Shown: positions 1 to 6,811 of the stretch, piece by piece | Layout: the number at the start of each line of letters is the position of its first letter | Numbering within the stretch: position 1 is the first letter of the stretch | Source: Cellvibrionales bacterium UBA2034 | Lineage (GTDB): Bacteria; Pseudomonadota; Gammaproteobacteria; Pseudomonadales; UBA7239 | Length of the DNA stretch: 22,303 nt | Direction of reading: 5' to 3' | Assembly: GCA_002333095.1 (NCBI GenBank) | Contig: DDBK01000164.1 | Coordinates: 23,530-45,832 of the forward strand | Notes under the pieces: model-generated | Database searches by the model: none | What the model was told of the DNA's origin: nothing | The model's input: only the letters and a program-made list of their open reading frames with translations | Made by a program: the position numbers and the translations under genes

Positions 1-475
1 TACGGTCACGCACCACAGGCGCCAGCAACATCAACCTGGTGTTTTCAGGCATCGCCAGCACAGCATCTACCATCTGGCTCACCGTTTGCGCGGCGAGTGG
101 TTTGTCATGATCAGGACAACGCGGTTCACCCGCGCGCGCAAACAACAGTCGCAGGTAATCATAAATCTCTGTGATGGTGCCAACGGTAGAGCGTGGATTG
201 TGCGATGTGGACTTCTGCTCGATCGAGATGGCTGGCGACAAGCCCTCGATATGATCAACATCCGGCTTTTCCATCATCGACAGGAACTGGCGTGCATATG
301 TGGATAAAGACTCCACATACCGGCGCTGCCCTTCGGCATATAACGTATCAAATGCCAGCGAGGATTTGCCGGAACCGGATAAGCCTGTGAAGACCACAAG
401 CTTGTCGCGCGGGATATCGAGATTAATATTTTTCAGGTTGTGGGTGCGGGCACCGCGGATCTGGATACTTTTCAT
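1..475 (-). CDS. uvrA: UvrABC excinuclease subunit A, N-terminal 158 residues (partial)
   Basis: The reading frame is open from an ATG at 475-473 to the left edge, so only the first 158 codons of a roughly 940-residue protein are present. The translation begins [20 protein letters not shown] and contains the first Walker A motif GLSGSGKSS at about residues 31-39. It continues with [20 protein letters not shown] and the [13 protein letters not shown] region, which are hallmark UvrA sequences. UvrA is the ATPase that, with UvrB, finds bulky DNA lesions in nucleotide excision repair; it acts in the cytoplasm on DNA. The ribosome binding site is weak (GAGCAG upstream). The gene is divergent from the RDD-family gene, not from ssb as in Escherichia coli, and I could not see a LexA-type CTGT-N8-ACAG box in the intergenic stretch. 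Identification is firm; the C-terminal three quarters cannot be judged. Confidence 0.97.
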   Translation of the reverse strand, partial: MKSIQIRGARTHNLKNINLDIPRDKLVVFTGLSGSGKSSLAFDTLYAEGQRRYVESLSTYARQFLSMMEKPDVDHIEGLSPAISIEQKSTSHNPRSTVGTITEIYDYLRLLFARAGEPRCPDHDKPLAAQTVSQMVDAVLAMPENTRLMLLAPVVRDR

Positions 476-502
476 CAACTGCTGCTCGAATGTCGATCGG
501 CC

Positions 503-508
503 ATTATA
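503..508 (-). promoter_or_regulatory. Candidate -10 element for uvrA
   Basis: On the minus strand this hexamer reads TATAAT, a perfect sigma-70 -10 consensus, 27 bases upstream of the uvrA ATG. No good -35 hexamer lies at the usual distance (the hexamer at 17 bases reads GGTGTG), so it could be an activated or chance site. The opposite strand at 505-510 reads TATACT and could serve the divergent RDD gene. Confidence 0.3.
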
Positions 509-543
509 CTGCCTGCTGTCATCAACACACCCCCGGATATTCC

Positions 544-999
544 ATGGTTCCTGACGCACTGTTGCCAGACGCCCCTCTCTGGCGCCGTATTGCCGCACTG
601 GTGTATGACAGCTTCCTGCTGTTTGGCCTGCTGATGCTGTTTGGCTACACCGCTATCGGGCTCGAAAGCTGGATGTTTGGCGCAGGGTATGTAGAAAAGT
701 CACCGACTGCCGGTGGCAATCCACTGGTTTTTGTCGGGATGCTGGTGGTGATCTGTGCGTTTTACTGCGTGTTCTGGCTGCGCAACAAACAGACACTGGG
801 CATGCAGGCCTGGCGATTGCAGATTGAAACAGTGGATGGCTCACCCCTGACAATCCAGCATTGCATCAAACGGTGGCTAGCCGGTGTACTGTCATTTGCT
901 TGCGCGGGCGCAGGATTTTTATGGTGTTTGCTGCCAGCTCACAATACATGGCACGACAGCTTGTCCGGCACGCGCATTGTAGTGCATGAAAAACGCTAG
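544..999 (+). CDS. RDD-family small integral membrane protein
   Basis: A 151-residue protein with the features of the RDD family: an arginine pair before the first helix (R14, R15) followed by an aspartate in it (D22), a [19 protein letters not shown] loop after the second helix, and a final [12 protein letters not shown] segment with the conserved histidine-aspartate. Hydrophobic stretches at about 17-36, 60-78 and 106-127 predict three membrane helices. RDD proteins are inner-membrane proteins of mostly unknown function; a few have been linked to ion transport. The ATG at 544 is preferred over one at 490, because the extra 18 residues are cysteine/histidine-rich and unlike the family, and the longer form would start almost against uvrA. 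The ribosome site is poor for either start. It converges on lptG with 24 bases between the stop codons and no visible terminator. Confidence 0.85.
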   Translation: MVPDALLPDAPLWRRIAALVYDSFLLFGLLMLFGYTAIGLESWMFGAGYVEKSPTAGGNPLVFVGMLVVICAFYCVFWLRNKQTLGMQAWRLQIETVDGSPLTIQHCIKRWLAGVLSFACAGAGFLWCLLPAHNTWHDSLSGTRIVVHEKR

Positions 1000-1023
1000 A
1001 TCTAAATAAAGATTTCTGGGCTG

Positions 1024-2112
1024 TTAACGCGTTCGCAACAGCAATAACAACCCCAGTAGCCAGCACACGGCAATGGGTGCTGCCACCGCCAATAGCGGAA
1101 CAAAGCCATAAACAATACTGGTGGGGCCGAGCAGATCCTGACTGAACCGGAATACGATACCCAACATGACACCCGTAAATAAGCGGTAGCCCATTGTGGT
1201 ATCTCTCAGCGGACCAAAAATAAATGAAATGGCCACCAGCACCAGCCCGATCATGGCGAGCGGCTGCAAGACTTTCTGCCAGAAAACCAATTCAAAGGCG
1301 CGACTATCCTGACTCTGGCCAACCAGATAATGGATGTAGTATCGCAATTCACGCAGGCTCATGCTTTCCGGCTCTGTCGCAACGACATTGAGCAGCCCGG
1401 GATCCAGTTCTGACTTCCAATGATCATCGCCCGCCTGCAATCCAGTGCTGATTGCGTTTTCACCAAATCGGGTCATCCGGATTTTTTTCAGTGTCCAACC
1501 GGGTGAGATACCTTCTGCAGAATATTCAGCGCGCGATGCATATTGGGCGTACAGCAACTCGCCATGCTCATCAAAAGCCAGCCGCGCAAACCCGGTGATA
1601 TCCCCATTAGCACTGACATGATTGAAATGCAGGAAGTCATTCTCCTGTCTCATCCACAAACCACTATCGTTGTCTTTTATCATGTCAAATATGAATTCCT
1701 GCTCTTTTTCTTCTGAACGCAAGAAACCCGCATAACGATCAACAACAGGCACAACATATTCGCCCAGTAAGCTCACAAGCAGTATCACGGCCAGCATCGG
1801 CCTCAATACCATCCACACGATTCGCATCACAGAAACACCGCTTGCACGCATGACAGTCAATTCGCTCTGGCTGGCTAATACGCCCAGACCGAGTAGACAC
1901 CCTATCAACATGGCAAACCCGGCATTTGCCACCACCATGCCAGGCACACGCATCGCAACATACAAGGCAAGATTAAAAATATTGTAGTGATCAGGCGCAT
2001 CACCCAGCTCATCGGCAAACAGCACGACGGCAAACAATCCGGTCAGAGCGACTATCACCAGCATCACTGCGCTCAGCACATGCTTTGCTATGTGTGCATT
2101 CAGATGTTTCAT
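1024..2112 (-). CDS. lptG: LPS export ABC transporter permease LptG
   Basis: A 362-residue permease of the YjgP/YjgQ family. With LptF and the ATPase LptB it forms the inner-membrane LptB2FG complex that extracts lipopolysaccharide and feeds it to LptC and LptA. An N-terminal helix lies at about residues 12-34, further helices follow to about residue 115, then a soluble periplasmic domain (beta-jellyroll in the family) and a C-terminal helix cluster ending in a leucine-rich segment. The family-typical stretch LASQSELTVMRASGVSVMRI is present. The start at 2112 is chosen because it overlaps the lptF stop as ATGA, indicating translational coupling, and gives the usual length; a longer in-frame form from 2214 would lie inside lptF. 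LptG is separated from LptF mainly by gene order (second in lptF-lptG). The partner genes lptC, lptA and lptB are 13 kb away in this window. Confidence 0.95.
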   Translation of the reverse strand: MKHLNAHIAKHVLSAVMLVIVALTGLFAVVLFADELGDAPDHYNIFNLALYVAMRVPGMVVANAGFAMLIGCLLGLGVLASQSELTVMRASGVSVMRIVWMVLRPMLAVILLVSLLGEYVVPVVDRYAGFLRSEEKEQEFIFDMIKDNDSGLWMRQENDFLHFNHVSANGDITGFARLAFDEHGELLYAQYASRAEYSAEGISPGWTLKKIRMTRFGENAISTGLQAGDDHWKSELDPGLLNVVATEPESMSLRELRYYIHYLVGQSQDSRAFELVFWQKVLQPLAMIGLVLVAISFIFGPLRDTTMGYRLFTGVMLGIVFRFSQDLLGPTSIVYGFVPLLAVAAPIAVCWLLGLLLLLRTR

Positions 2113-3206
2113 ACAGCACGCCTCCATCTGCGCAGCTGCTCGCCATACAAGAACATCAGGGCAATACCCAGAAACAATAAATGAGCTACCAGCAATCCGG
2201 GCATTACTGGCCAATCGCCCTCTGTAATTTTATGACGCGATACATCAAGCGCCGTCATATAGGCAAAGTACAACAGCATGGCAGGCAGCAATTTTACATA
2301 GCGTCCTTGCCTCGGCGTGGTGCGACTCATCGCCACTGCCAGCATGGCCACCAGCGGTACAAGAATAATCAGGGACAAACGCCATTGGAGCGTTGCCATA
2401 TGGCCAGGCTTCTCGATATCCGCCACAAGGGAAGTGGTCGACAATGTATCTTCTTTCAATTTTCGCGGATCAAATGCATCAGGCGGCTGCATGCGCTGGT
2501 GCAAGCTGGAAAACCGCAACCGCTCCCCGGCTGCCTGCCCGGGCATGAGCGTAAACCGTGCGCCGTTCTGTAGCGTCATGAAGCGGGCATCCTCCGCACT
2601 TTCATAGTGCTGGTATCCACTGGCTGCACGCAACACAGTCCACTCGCCATCAATATGTTGCTGGACAATAAATACATCTTTCATGGTCTGGCGCTCTGCG
2701 CCAATTTCACCCGTGTAGATGATGCCCCGACGAGCCCGTAACTGCAGAAACTTGCCCGCTTCCACCAGCTCCAGCTCACTGCGCTTTTTTTCATGGTTCA
2801 GCATGCGCTCAACCTTCTGGAATCCGGCAGGGCTGACATATAGCGTTAAAATACCCGTCGCAATTGCAATGGGCACAATCGCCAGCCCACTGGCCCATAA
2901 CAATTTTGGCGCACTAACACCCGCCGCCTGCAATGCAGTAATTTCGTTCTCGACATACATGCGCCCAAACACCAGCAGTATTCCAAGAAACAGCCCCAAT
3001 GGCAGGACGCGCTCAAGGATATTGGGGACGCGATACAACAAAAGCGTGAGAATAATATCGGCCGAGATCTTGCCGGTGGCGGCATCGGTCAGGTATCTGG
3101 CAAACCGGCCAGATAAAAAAATCAGCAGCAGGATTAACGTCACGGCCAGTGTGGTTTGCAGGATTTCACGCGCAAAATAGCGAGCCAGGATCAGGCGGGA
3201 TGGCAT
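2109..3206 (-). CDS. lptF: LPS export ABC transporter permease LptF
   Basis: A 365-residue permease, the first gene of the lptF-lptG pair. It has an N-terminal membrane helix at about 16-34, the family motif YVENEITALQAAGVSAPKLL after helix 3, a central periplasmic domain, and PRQGRYVKLLPAMLLYFAYM in the C-terminal membrane region, which matches LptF of Escherichia coli closely in that segment. It acts as one half of the transmembrane part of LptB2FG. The start at 3206 (MPSRLILARYFAREIL) gives the normal N-terminus; an ATG-like start 18 bases upstream (GTG at 3224) would only add MVACDV. The stop overlaps the lptG start by four bases. The gene is divergent from pepA with 134 bases between starts, the classic gammaproteobacterial arrangement. 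Confidence 0.95.
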   Translation of the reverse strand: MPSRLILARYFAREILQTTLAVTLILLLIFLSGRFARYLTDAATGKISADIILTLLLYRVPNILERVLPLGLFLGILLVFGRMYVENEITALQAAGVSAPKLLWASGLAIVPIAIATGILTLYVSPAGFQKVERMLNHEKKRSELELVEAGKFLQLRARRGIIYTGEIGAERQTMKDVFIVQQHIDGEWTVLRAASGYQHYESAEDARFMTLQNGARFTLMPGQAAGERLRFSSLHQRMQPPDAFDPRKLKEDTLSTTSLVADIEKPGHMATLQWRLSLIILVPLVAMLAVAMSRTTPRQGRYVKLLPAMLLYFAYMTALDVSRHKITEGDWPVMPGLLVAHLLFLGIALMFLYGEQLRRWRRAV

Positions 3207-3259
3207 CACGTCACAAGCTACCAATAAAAATATTCATTGCAGACCAGACAAATCAGAGG

Positions 3260-3287
3260 TTGAAGGCATTTCGACAGGGGGTAGACT
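3260..3287 (+). promoter_or_regulatory. Candidate promoter for pepA
   Basis: TTGAAG (3260-3265) and TAGACT (3282-3287) are separated by 16 bases, giving a plausible sigma-70 promoter about 53 bases upstream of the pepA ATG, in the lptF/pepA divergent region. Agreement with consensus is only moderate. Confidence 0.3.
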
Positions 3288-3340
3288 ATACCAGTCTTTT
3301 ATCCAGCCCAGAAACCGCTCACGCCTTGGAGTCATTCATT

Positions 3341-4822
3341 ATGCTGACCATCAGCAGCCAGTCCGCCAATGCCATTACCTGCAAAACCGCCTGCCTTGTG
3401 CTGCCCGTCTTCAGCAAAAAGCAGGTGTCTGGCCATGCGTCGGGCGAACTGGGCAAGCTGGTCAACCACCTTCAAAAGCGGGGAGATATTGCGGGCAAGC
3501 CGGGTGACAGCCTGCTGCTGCCACATACCGATGCCATCGCCGCTGATCGCCTGTTACTGGTTGGCGCAGGAGACGGCACAGCGCTCACACGTGGCCAGTA
3601 TCTGGCAATGCTGAATAATATTGCGGATCACCTGCACAAGATGCGCGCCAGAGATGCTGTGCTGATGCTGGATGAAATCCGTGTTCAGGAACGTGATGCC
3701 TCATGGTGCGCCGAAATCGCCAGCCGCCAGCTCAGCAACAGCGGCTACCATTTTGACACCCTGAAAAAAGACAAGAAACCAGTGACCCTGCAAAAACTGG
3801 TCTGGCACACCGATAGCAAGAAGCAGAAACCCATAGCGCAGGCCCTGGCAAGAGGGCTTGCCATTGCATCTGGCATGGCGCTCGCCCGCGAACTGGGCAA
3901 CTTGCCGGGCAATGTTTGCACGCCCGGCTATCTGGCAACACAGGCACAACAACTGGCACGCGGCAAGAAAAAACTGTCTGTGACTGTGCTCGATGAAAAA
4001 CAGATGCGGGCACTCAAGATGGGATCGCTGCTATCCGTATCGGCAGGCAGTGATGAACCCGCAAAACTGGTGATTATGGATTATCAAGGCGGCGCAAAGA
4101 ACGCAAAGCCCATCGTGCTCGTCGGCAAAGGCATTACGTTCGACACCGGTGGCATCAGCCTGAAGCCTGGCGCGGGCATGGAAGAAATGAAGTTCGACAT
4201 GTGTGGTGCAGCCAGCGTGATGGGAGTGATGCAATCCATTGCCGAGTTACAGCTACCACTGAATGTGATTGGCATGCTGGTTTGCGCAGAAAACATGCCG
4301 AGTGGCCGCGCTACCAAACCGGGTGACATTGTCACCAGCATGAGCGGTAAAACCATTGAAGTGATCAATACCGACGCGGAAGGCAGGCTGGTGCTGTGCG
4401 ATGCACTGACCTACGCTGAGCGCTTCAAACCAGCGGCAGTGATTGATATTGCCACACTCACCGGCGCGTGCGTTATCGCTTTGGGCAACCATGCCAGCGG
4501 TTTGTATAGCAACCGCGACGAACTTGGCGAGCAATTATTCAAAGCAGGGATACAAGCAGAAGACAAAGCCTGGCGCATGCCACTGTGGGAAGAATACCAG
4601 CAGCAACTCAAAAGCCCTTATGCAGATGTCGCCAATGTGGGGGGACGTAATGCAGGCTCCGTCACTGCTGCCTGTTTCCTTGCGCGCTTCACTGAAAATT
4701 ATCCGTGGGCACACCTTGATATCGCAGGCACCGCGTGGAACAGTGGCGGCCACAAAGGTGCAACAGGACGCCCTGTTCCATTACTGGTGAAATTCCTGCT
4801 GGATTACGCGCATGCTGATTAG
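3341..4822 (+). CDS. pepA: Leucyl (cytosol) aminopeptidase PepA, M17 family
   Basis: A 493-residue M17 aminopeptidase. It removes N-terminal residues such as leucine from peptides with a two-metal centre in a cytoplasmic hexamer; in Escherichia coli it also binds DNA at carAB and cer sites. All metal and catalytic positions are visible: K263 and D268 in GKGITFDTGG, K275 in GISLKPG, D286 in KFDMCGAA, and D345, E347 and R349 in the signature NTDAEGRL (343-350). The N-terminal domain (about 1-165) is the variable macro-like domain. The start at 3341 is supported by TTGGAG nine bases upstream and by family length; the frame is open further upstream to 3149, but that part overlaps lptF and is not homologous. 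The next gene is holC, 45 bases on, an association conserved in gammaproteobacteria. Confidence 0.97.
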   Translation: MLTISSQSANAITCKTACLVLPVFSKKQVSGHASGELGKLVNHLQKRGDIAGKPGDSLLLPHTDAIAADRLLLVGAGDGTALTRGQYLAMLNNIADHLHKMRARDAVLMLDEIRVQERDASWCAEIASRQLSNSGYHFDTLKKDKKPVTLQKLVWHTDSKKQKPIAQALARGLAIASGMALARELGNLPGNVCTPGYLATQAQQLARGKKKLSVTVLDEKQMRALKMGSLLSVSAGSDEPAKLVIMDYQGGAKNAKPIVLVGKGITFDTGGISLKPGAGMEEMKFDMCGAASVMGVMQSIAELQLPLNVIGMLVCAENMPSGRATKPGDIVTSMSGKTIEVINTDAEGRLVLCDALTYAERFKPAAVIDIATLTGACVIALGNHASGLYSNRDELGEQLFKAGIQAEDKAWRMPLWEEYQQQLKSPYADVANVGGRNAGSVTAACFLARFTENYPWAHLDIAGTAWNSGGHKGATGRPVPLLVKFLLDYAHAD

Positions 4823-4867
4823 AGAGTTGTTTACCCGCTGCTATCGTATTGCCATGTGTGATGCACA

Positions 4868-5296
4868 ATGACACGCGTTGATTTTTACATCCTTCCCCAG
4901 CCAGATGATGATGCCCGCTGGCAGTTTGCTTGCCGGCTGGTTGATAAAGCCTGGCGATTGGGTAATCGTTTGCTCGTGCATACTGCAAACGGCACTATCG
5001 GACAAAAACTGGATGAACTGCTCTGGTCATATCGGCCCGACAGTTTTCTGCCACACGCCATACTGCCAGCCAGCCAGCTTTCCCCTGTGCATATCGGATG
5101 GGGTGACAACAGCGGCAGCCACCATGATTTACTGATCAATCTTGGCGACAGCATCCCTGGATTTTTCAGCCGTTTTGAGCGTGTTGCTGAAATTGTCTGC
5201 CAACAACCTGAGCAGCTGGCTACCAGCCGTGAGCGTTACCGTTTTTATCGTGAACGCGGCTACGAATTGCAAATACACGACATGAAAAAAACATGA
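4868..5296 (+). CDS. holC: DNA polymerase III chi subunit
   Basis: A 142-residue protein with the HolC pattern: N-terminal RVDFYILP, then FACRLVDKAWRLGNRLLVHT, LDELLWSYRPDSFLPHA and the C-terminal SRERYRFYRERGYELQIHDM. Chi binds psi (HolD) in the clamp-loader complex and contacts single-strand binding protein, helping primer hand-off at the replication fork. The gene follows pepA as in many gammaproteobacteria. The start has no clear Shine-Dalgarno sequence, and pepA ends 45 bases upstream. The last codons ATG AAA AAA ACA TGA lie in a short tandem duplication shared with the next intergenic stretch. The downstream unknown gene is in the same reading frame, separated by a single in-frame TGA. 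Confidence 0.93.
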   Translation: MTRVDFYILPQPDDDARWQFACRLVDKAWRLGNRLLVHTANGTIGQKLDELLWSYRPDSFLPHAILPASQLSPVHIGWGDNSGSHHDLLINLGDSIPGFFSRFERVAEIVCQQPEQLATSRERYRFYRERGYELQIHDMKKT

Positions 5297-5315
5297 GATG
5301 AAAAAAATCACATGA
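5282..5315 (+). repeat. Imperfect tandem duplication with two A7 tracts at the holC/unknown-gene junction
   Basis: Two copies of ATGAAAAAAA lie 16 bases apart (5282 and 5298), each followed by a short segment ending in CATGA. The first copy holds the last codons and stop of holC (reads MKKT-stop). The second would read MKKIT-stop and ends over the ATG of the next gene. Adenine runs of this type are prone to slippage, in replication or on the ribosome. Confidence 0.6.
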
Positions 5316-5755
5316 CACCCGCCAGCAAAGAACGACGCGAAGCACTACTCAGCGAGCTTGAATCCATACGCAGCATGCTGGGAGAAGATTCGCACGGCGA
5401 CAATATCCCGGTGCTGACACCGGAAGACCATGGTATCGCGCCCGACCATATTCCCGTGTTGTCCGTTATTGCTGGCGAAACAGTAGCAGCTCCCGTTGCT
5501 GATCCTTTACAGGCTATTCGGCAAGCCGCTGCTAAAGTAGTAGCCAACACCGGGCGTCATCGCAGCCGCGCTATTCCAGAACACATACCAGCACCCCAGT
5601 CATCCGTCCCGGTTGCAAGCACCATTGTGCTGAATGATCGGGAAAAGCTGGTGGACGATATAGTACGAGGCGCCATGCCAAGACTGGAAGCGCTGTTGCG
5701 TGAACTGGTGCAGGAAGCACTGTTACAAGAAAAATTGCGGGGCGGAAAACGCTGA
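5312..5755 (+). CDS. Small protein of unknown function downstream of holC
   Basis: A 147-residue, mostly hydrophilic protein that I do not recognise with a defined function. Three parts are visible. An N-terminal helix (about 1-25, KERREALLSELESIRSMLGE) is rich in charged residues. A middle section rich in proline and alanine (about 30-110) contains two copies of an I-P-V-L motif (IPVLTPEDHG and HIPVLSVIAG). A C-terminal amphipathic helix (about 115-147, DDIVRGAMPRLEALLRELVQ) follows. From memory, comparable small proteins sit between holC and valS in Pseudomonas-type genomes, which suggests a conserved neighbour and perhaps a replication- or division-related adaptor, but this is inference. 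There is no signal peptide or membrane helix. The ribosome site is weak (GAG about 13 bases upstream, then an A-rich spacer), so translation may be coupled to holC. The gene converges on the SGNH hydrolase with three bases between stops. Confidence 0.75.
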   Translation: MTPASKERREALLSELESIRSMLGEDSHGDNIPVLTPEDHGIAPDHIPVLSVIAGETVAAPVADPLQAIRQAAAKVVANTGRHRSRAIPEHIPAPQSSVPVASTIVLNDREKLVDDIVRGAMPRLEALLRELVQEALLQEKLRGGKR

Positions 5756-5758
5756 AAA

Positions 5759-6694
5759 TTATTCACTCTGGTTTTTTTCAATCTGCATTTTTATGTGTGT
5801 CGCCACCAACGCATTACCCTGTGCCGTTGCATGCCCATCATGAAACAATAAATCAGGGCAAGAAGCTGGCCCCTCATTACAACGCGCAACAAATAATGGC
5901 GTGATATCGATCAACGGAACATGCTGCTCTCCGGCAACCTCTGTCAGCCATTTATTTGCGCCAGGATAAAATCCCCAGTTGGACGGGTAAGTGAGCAAGT
6001 ATACTTTGGCATCCCGCGCACGAATCACGCTGATCATCGCAGCCAGATTTTCTGACAGGGCATTGCGGTTACGTGATGGCTCTCCCTGCAATGTGCCAAG
6101 ATAAAAAGCATCACCGTCCATGCGAACCAGATGCTGTTCAATATTGTTGACATCCACAGGGCTGCCATCGCGCTTCGAACCGAACGTCATGTCTTTCTGC
6201 GTGATGCGACTGCGCGATGCAATCAGATACAAACGGAACAGCCGGCTGTGGTTTTTAATCCACTCCACTACACTTTCACTGCGACCGGAATAGGCTGGTT
6301 CTGACGGCGTCCAGAAATCATTGAAACCGACCATGATCAAGACAATATCCGGCGATAATTTGTCCAGCAGACCGGGCAAGCTATCCCTCACCCGGAAGGA
6401 ATTAGTGCCGGGGTATCCCAGATTTAATACCTCAACCGGTCTACCGGGGTTGGCAGCATTCCACTGTTGTTCCAGTTGCGCCGGCCACGCTGCCTGCTCC
6501 TCCAGATAGAGGCCATAAGTATTGGAATCACCCAAGGCCAGGACACGGGTGTTACCGGTTAGCCATTGCGCCGGCACCAGGCGAGCCTGCCCCTTGACTG
6601 CCCAGGCACCCGCTTGCAGCAGCAGTTCCAGTAACAGTATCAAGCCGAACAGGTAAACAGGTATCCGTGCTACAGGATGTAATCGACGCGCCAT
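5759..6694 (-). CDS. Membrane-anchored SGNH/GDSL-family hydrolase
   Basis: A 311-residue protein with one N-terminal membrane helix (about 11-33) and a large domain expected outside the cytoplasmic membrane. It carries the SGNH blocks: GDSNTYG at 55-61 with the presumed nucleophile S57, a glycine block NLGYPGTNS at 91-99, GFND at 123-126 giving the oxyanion asparagine N125, and HDGHATAQGN near the C-terminus with the likely catalytic D286 and H288. Family members are esterases, lipases, or acetyl-group hydrolases and transferases acting on lipids or polysaccharides; the substrate cannot be read from sequence. The start at 6694 is preferred because AGAAGGAA precedes it at a good distance; two upstream ATGs (6754, 6715) lack a ribosome site. 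The gene is divergent from the wax ester synthase gene, which would fit a lipid or ester substrate, but that is only context. Confidence 0.85.
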   Translation of the reverse strand: MARRLHPVARIPVYLFGLILLLELLLQAGAWAVKGQARLVPAQWLTGNTRVLALGDSNTYGLYLEEQAAWPAQLEQQWNAANPGRPVEVLNLGYPGTNSFRVRDSLPGLLDKLSPDIVLIMVGFNDFWTPSEPAYSGRSESVVEWIKNHSRLFRLYLIASRSRITQKDMTFGSKRDGSPVDVNNIEQHLVRMDGDAFYLGTLQGEPSRNRNALSENLAAMISVIRARDAKVYLLTYPSNWGFYPGANKWLTEVAGEQHVPLIDITPLFVARCNEGPASCPDLLFHDGHATAQGNALVATHIKMQIEKNQSE

Positions 6695-6735
6695 GCCATT
6701 CCTTCTACAATTCATGAGCCGATTGTAAGTGCGGC

Positions 6736-6769
6736 GACAAATGCTGCTGGCCAAACTACGACATTTGTC
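6736..6769. repeat. 8-bp inverted repeat in the SGNH hydrolase / acyltransferase divergent region
   Basis: GACAAATG (6736-6743) and its exact reverse complement CATTTGTC (6762-6769) are separated by 18 bases, in the 117-base gap between two divergent genes. The right arm abuts TAATAATAAG, a possible -10 region for the acyltransferase gene. The spacing (26 bases centre to centre, about 2.5 helical turns) would suit a two-site operator better than an RNA hairpin. No binding protein is known to me. Confidence 0.5.
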
Positions 6770-6811
6770 TAATAATAAGCCCTTGGCATCACGGACAGAC
6801 GGACATTACCA

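Noticed and set aside
1000..1023. AGATCT...AGATTTCT as a terminator between the RDD gene and lptG
   Set aside because: The arms are short and A/T-rich, and there is no following T-run on either strand.
3149..3340. Upstream extension of the pepA frame by 64 codons
   Set aside because: It overlaps lptF and has no PepA homology; the ATG at 3341 has a good ribosome site and gives the usual length.
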